Of a stretch of 64,000 nucleotides of DNA, positions 1 through 64,000 are shown one piece after another (the stretch's first letter is position 1; the number at the start of each line of letters is the position of its first letter). Source of the stretch: Ophiodon elongatus (lineage: Eukaryota; Chordata; Actinopteri; Perciformes; Hexagrammidae); contig JACSYO010001807.1 in assembly GCA_016806645.1 (NCBI GenBank), forward strand, positions 10,001-74,000, written 5' to 3'. Both the position numbers and the translations under genes were made by a program. The notes under the pieces are model-generated. The model was not told the origin of the DNA and ran no database searches. It was given only the letters and a program-made list of their open reading frames with translations.

Positions 1-350
1 GAAGAAGAAGAAGAAGAAGGGAAAAGAACCAATGAGGAGACAGAAGAAGAAGAAGAAGAAGAAGAAGAAGAAGAAGAAGAAGAAGAAGAAGAAGGGAAAA
101 GAACCAATGAGGACACAGAAGAAGAAGAAGAAGAAGAAGAAGAAGAAGGGAAAAGAACCAATGAGGACACAGAAGAAGAAGAAGAAGAAGAAGAAAAGAA
201 CCAATGAGAGACAGAAGAAGAAAAAGAAGAAGAAAAGAAGAAGAAGAAGAAAAAGAAGAAGAAGAAGAAGAAGAAAAGAAGAAGAAGAAGAAGAAGAAGA
301 AGAAGAAGAAGAAGAAGAAGAAGAAGAAGAAAAGAAGAAGAAGAAGAAAT
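1..350 (+). repeat. (GAA)n with interspersed 28-bp units
   Basis: Pure and near-pure GAA runs are broken by recurring aaagggaaaagaaccaatga blocks. On the gene strand this is TTC-rich and lies in the intron after exon 45. The array runs off the left edge. Confidence 0.95.
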
Positions 351-615
351 TATTATTATTAAAGACAACAGAGTTCTATTAAAATATGGTTCATCCTCCA
401 GGAGATTCTCACTCTGCAGAATATGTGGAGATAATTCAGATTAATGGGGAGTTGTATTTTTTATGTACTTTATATTTGTTTTTATGCCGGTCGTATCATT
501 TTATTACGTCCGTGAAAATATTGTGTTACATGAAACCGGTCCGGGGGTAATAAAGGTTGAGGACCTCTGCATTGAGAAGTTCAGATTGTAAAACAGAACC
601 AGCATCACAACTTAC

Positions 616-63475
<62,860 letters not shown>

Positions 63476-64000
63476 CTTCAACAGAGCAACAAACAGAGAA
63501 GCACTCTTTGAGCGGAGCCAGGAGGAAGGTGTGGCCTCAGGAGCCAGGTACGCCGAGGTACGACCTTAAACAGGTAACTACCCAGCAGCTCACCTAACGG
63601 GTAAATATTCCAACTGGGCTAGCGAGAGCTGAAAGAAGAGTTAGCTGTAGTGTGGCTCTAACAGCCATCTGATGGTGTCTTTATCAGCAGTATCTGTTCC
63701 ACCTCACTCTGAGCTAACTTGAAACAGACTGCCAGGGCTAATGTTACTAACAGAGAGAGGCCACGTTCAGGATCATGGCCCCGAGCCACCACAACACACT
63801 ACTGAGGAAGCTGAGTGGGATCCTTTCAAACCAGACAGGAACCAGAGGAGCGAACGGCCTGGACTGAAAGGTAAAAATACAGGAGATCTTAAAACACACC
63901 TCGAGTGGCTTCACAAAGAAGAGCTGTGCCCAATAAGACATCACGAGACATTACATTTGGTTTTTAATAGCCCATGCAGGATGTTGTTAATGTTGAATTA
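63476..64000. other. upstream of window exon 1
   Basis: Intron sequence by inference; no VWD1-type segment was found on the minus strand here. Confidence 0.45.

Overview
The window is vertebrate nuclear DNA from a teleost fish, probably a percomorph. The coding sequence is broken into many small GT-AG exons. The introns carry fish-type repeats: L2/CR1-like LINE pieces with the TGTAA-type tail, an RTE (Rex3-like) LINE ending in GGAT repeats, hAT-like MITEs, and very many simple and minisatellite repeats. No bacterial-type gene, RNA gene, CRISPR array or second protein-coding gene was found.

Almost the whole window is one gene on the minus strand. I could join 45 exons between 63475 and 616. 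Every junction agrees in reading phase, giving about 8.48 kb of coding sequence (roughly 2,827 codons). The product is otogelin (otog), the mucin/von Willebrand-like glycoprotein of the acellular membranes of the inner ear. Module order from the N-terminal side: end of C8-1 and TIL-1 (63.5-61.2 kb); VWD2, C8-2, TIL-2 (59.8-44.8 kb); a D'-like TIL pair (44.4-36.9 kb); VWD3 and C8-3 (34.6-30.5 kb); an AbfB-like beta-trefoil region diagnostic of the otogelin pair (30.2-27.1 kb); two Cys-rich exons (25.8-24.9 kb); one giant Thr/Ser/Pro exon of 927 codons (23.8-21.0 kb); VWD4, C8-4, TIL-4 (20.1-15.1 kb); a chain of VWC-like modules (14.2-6.6 kb); and the start of the C-terminal cystine knot (695-616). 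The signal peptide and VWD1 lie beyond the right edge. The final knot exon(s) lie beyond the left edge.

The unusual part is the introns. Almost every one holds a tandem array, and several arrays begin exactly at a splice signal and have copied it. Exon 30's 5' splice site is repeated 12 times in units of 45 or 48 bp, which keep the reading frame. The arrays after exons 40 and 44 start at intron base +1 and repeat GTGAGT. The 4.35-kb array before exon 10 repeats a perfect CTAAC branch-site word. Exon 33 is preceded by about 750 nt of pure pyrimidine. Four exons have (TG)n next to their acceptors, and one of these (exon 41) lies between complementary (GT)n and (CA)n tracts. Other arrays repeat CCAAT-box (NF-Y-like) or CTCF-like words.

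All calls come from reading the sequence. Exon boundaries are inferred from GT-AG sites, phase agreement and domain continuity, without transcript data. Long open frames in the repeats (HTHT, CVCV, SSCPPPV, GPMK and similar) are artefacts.
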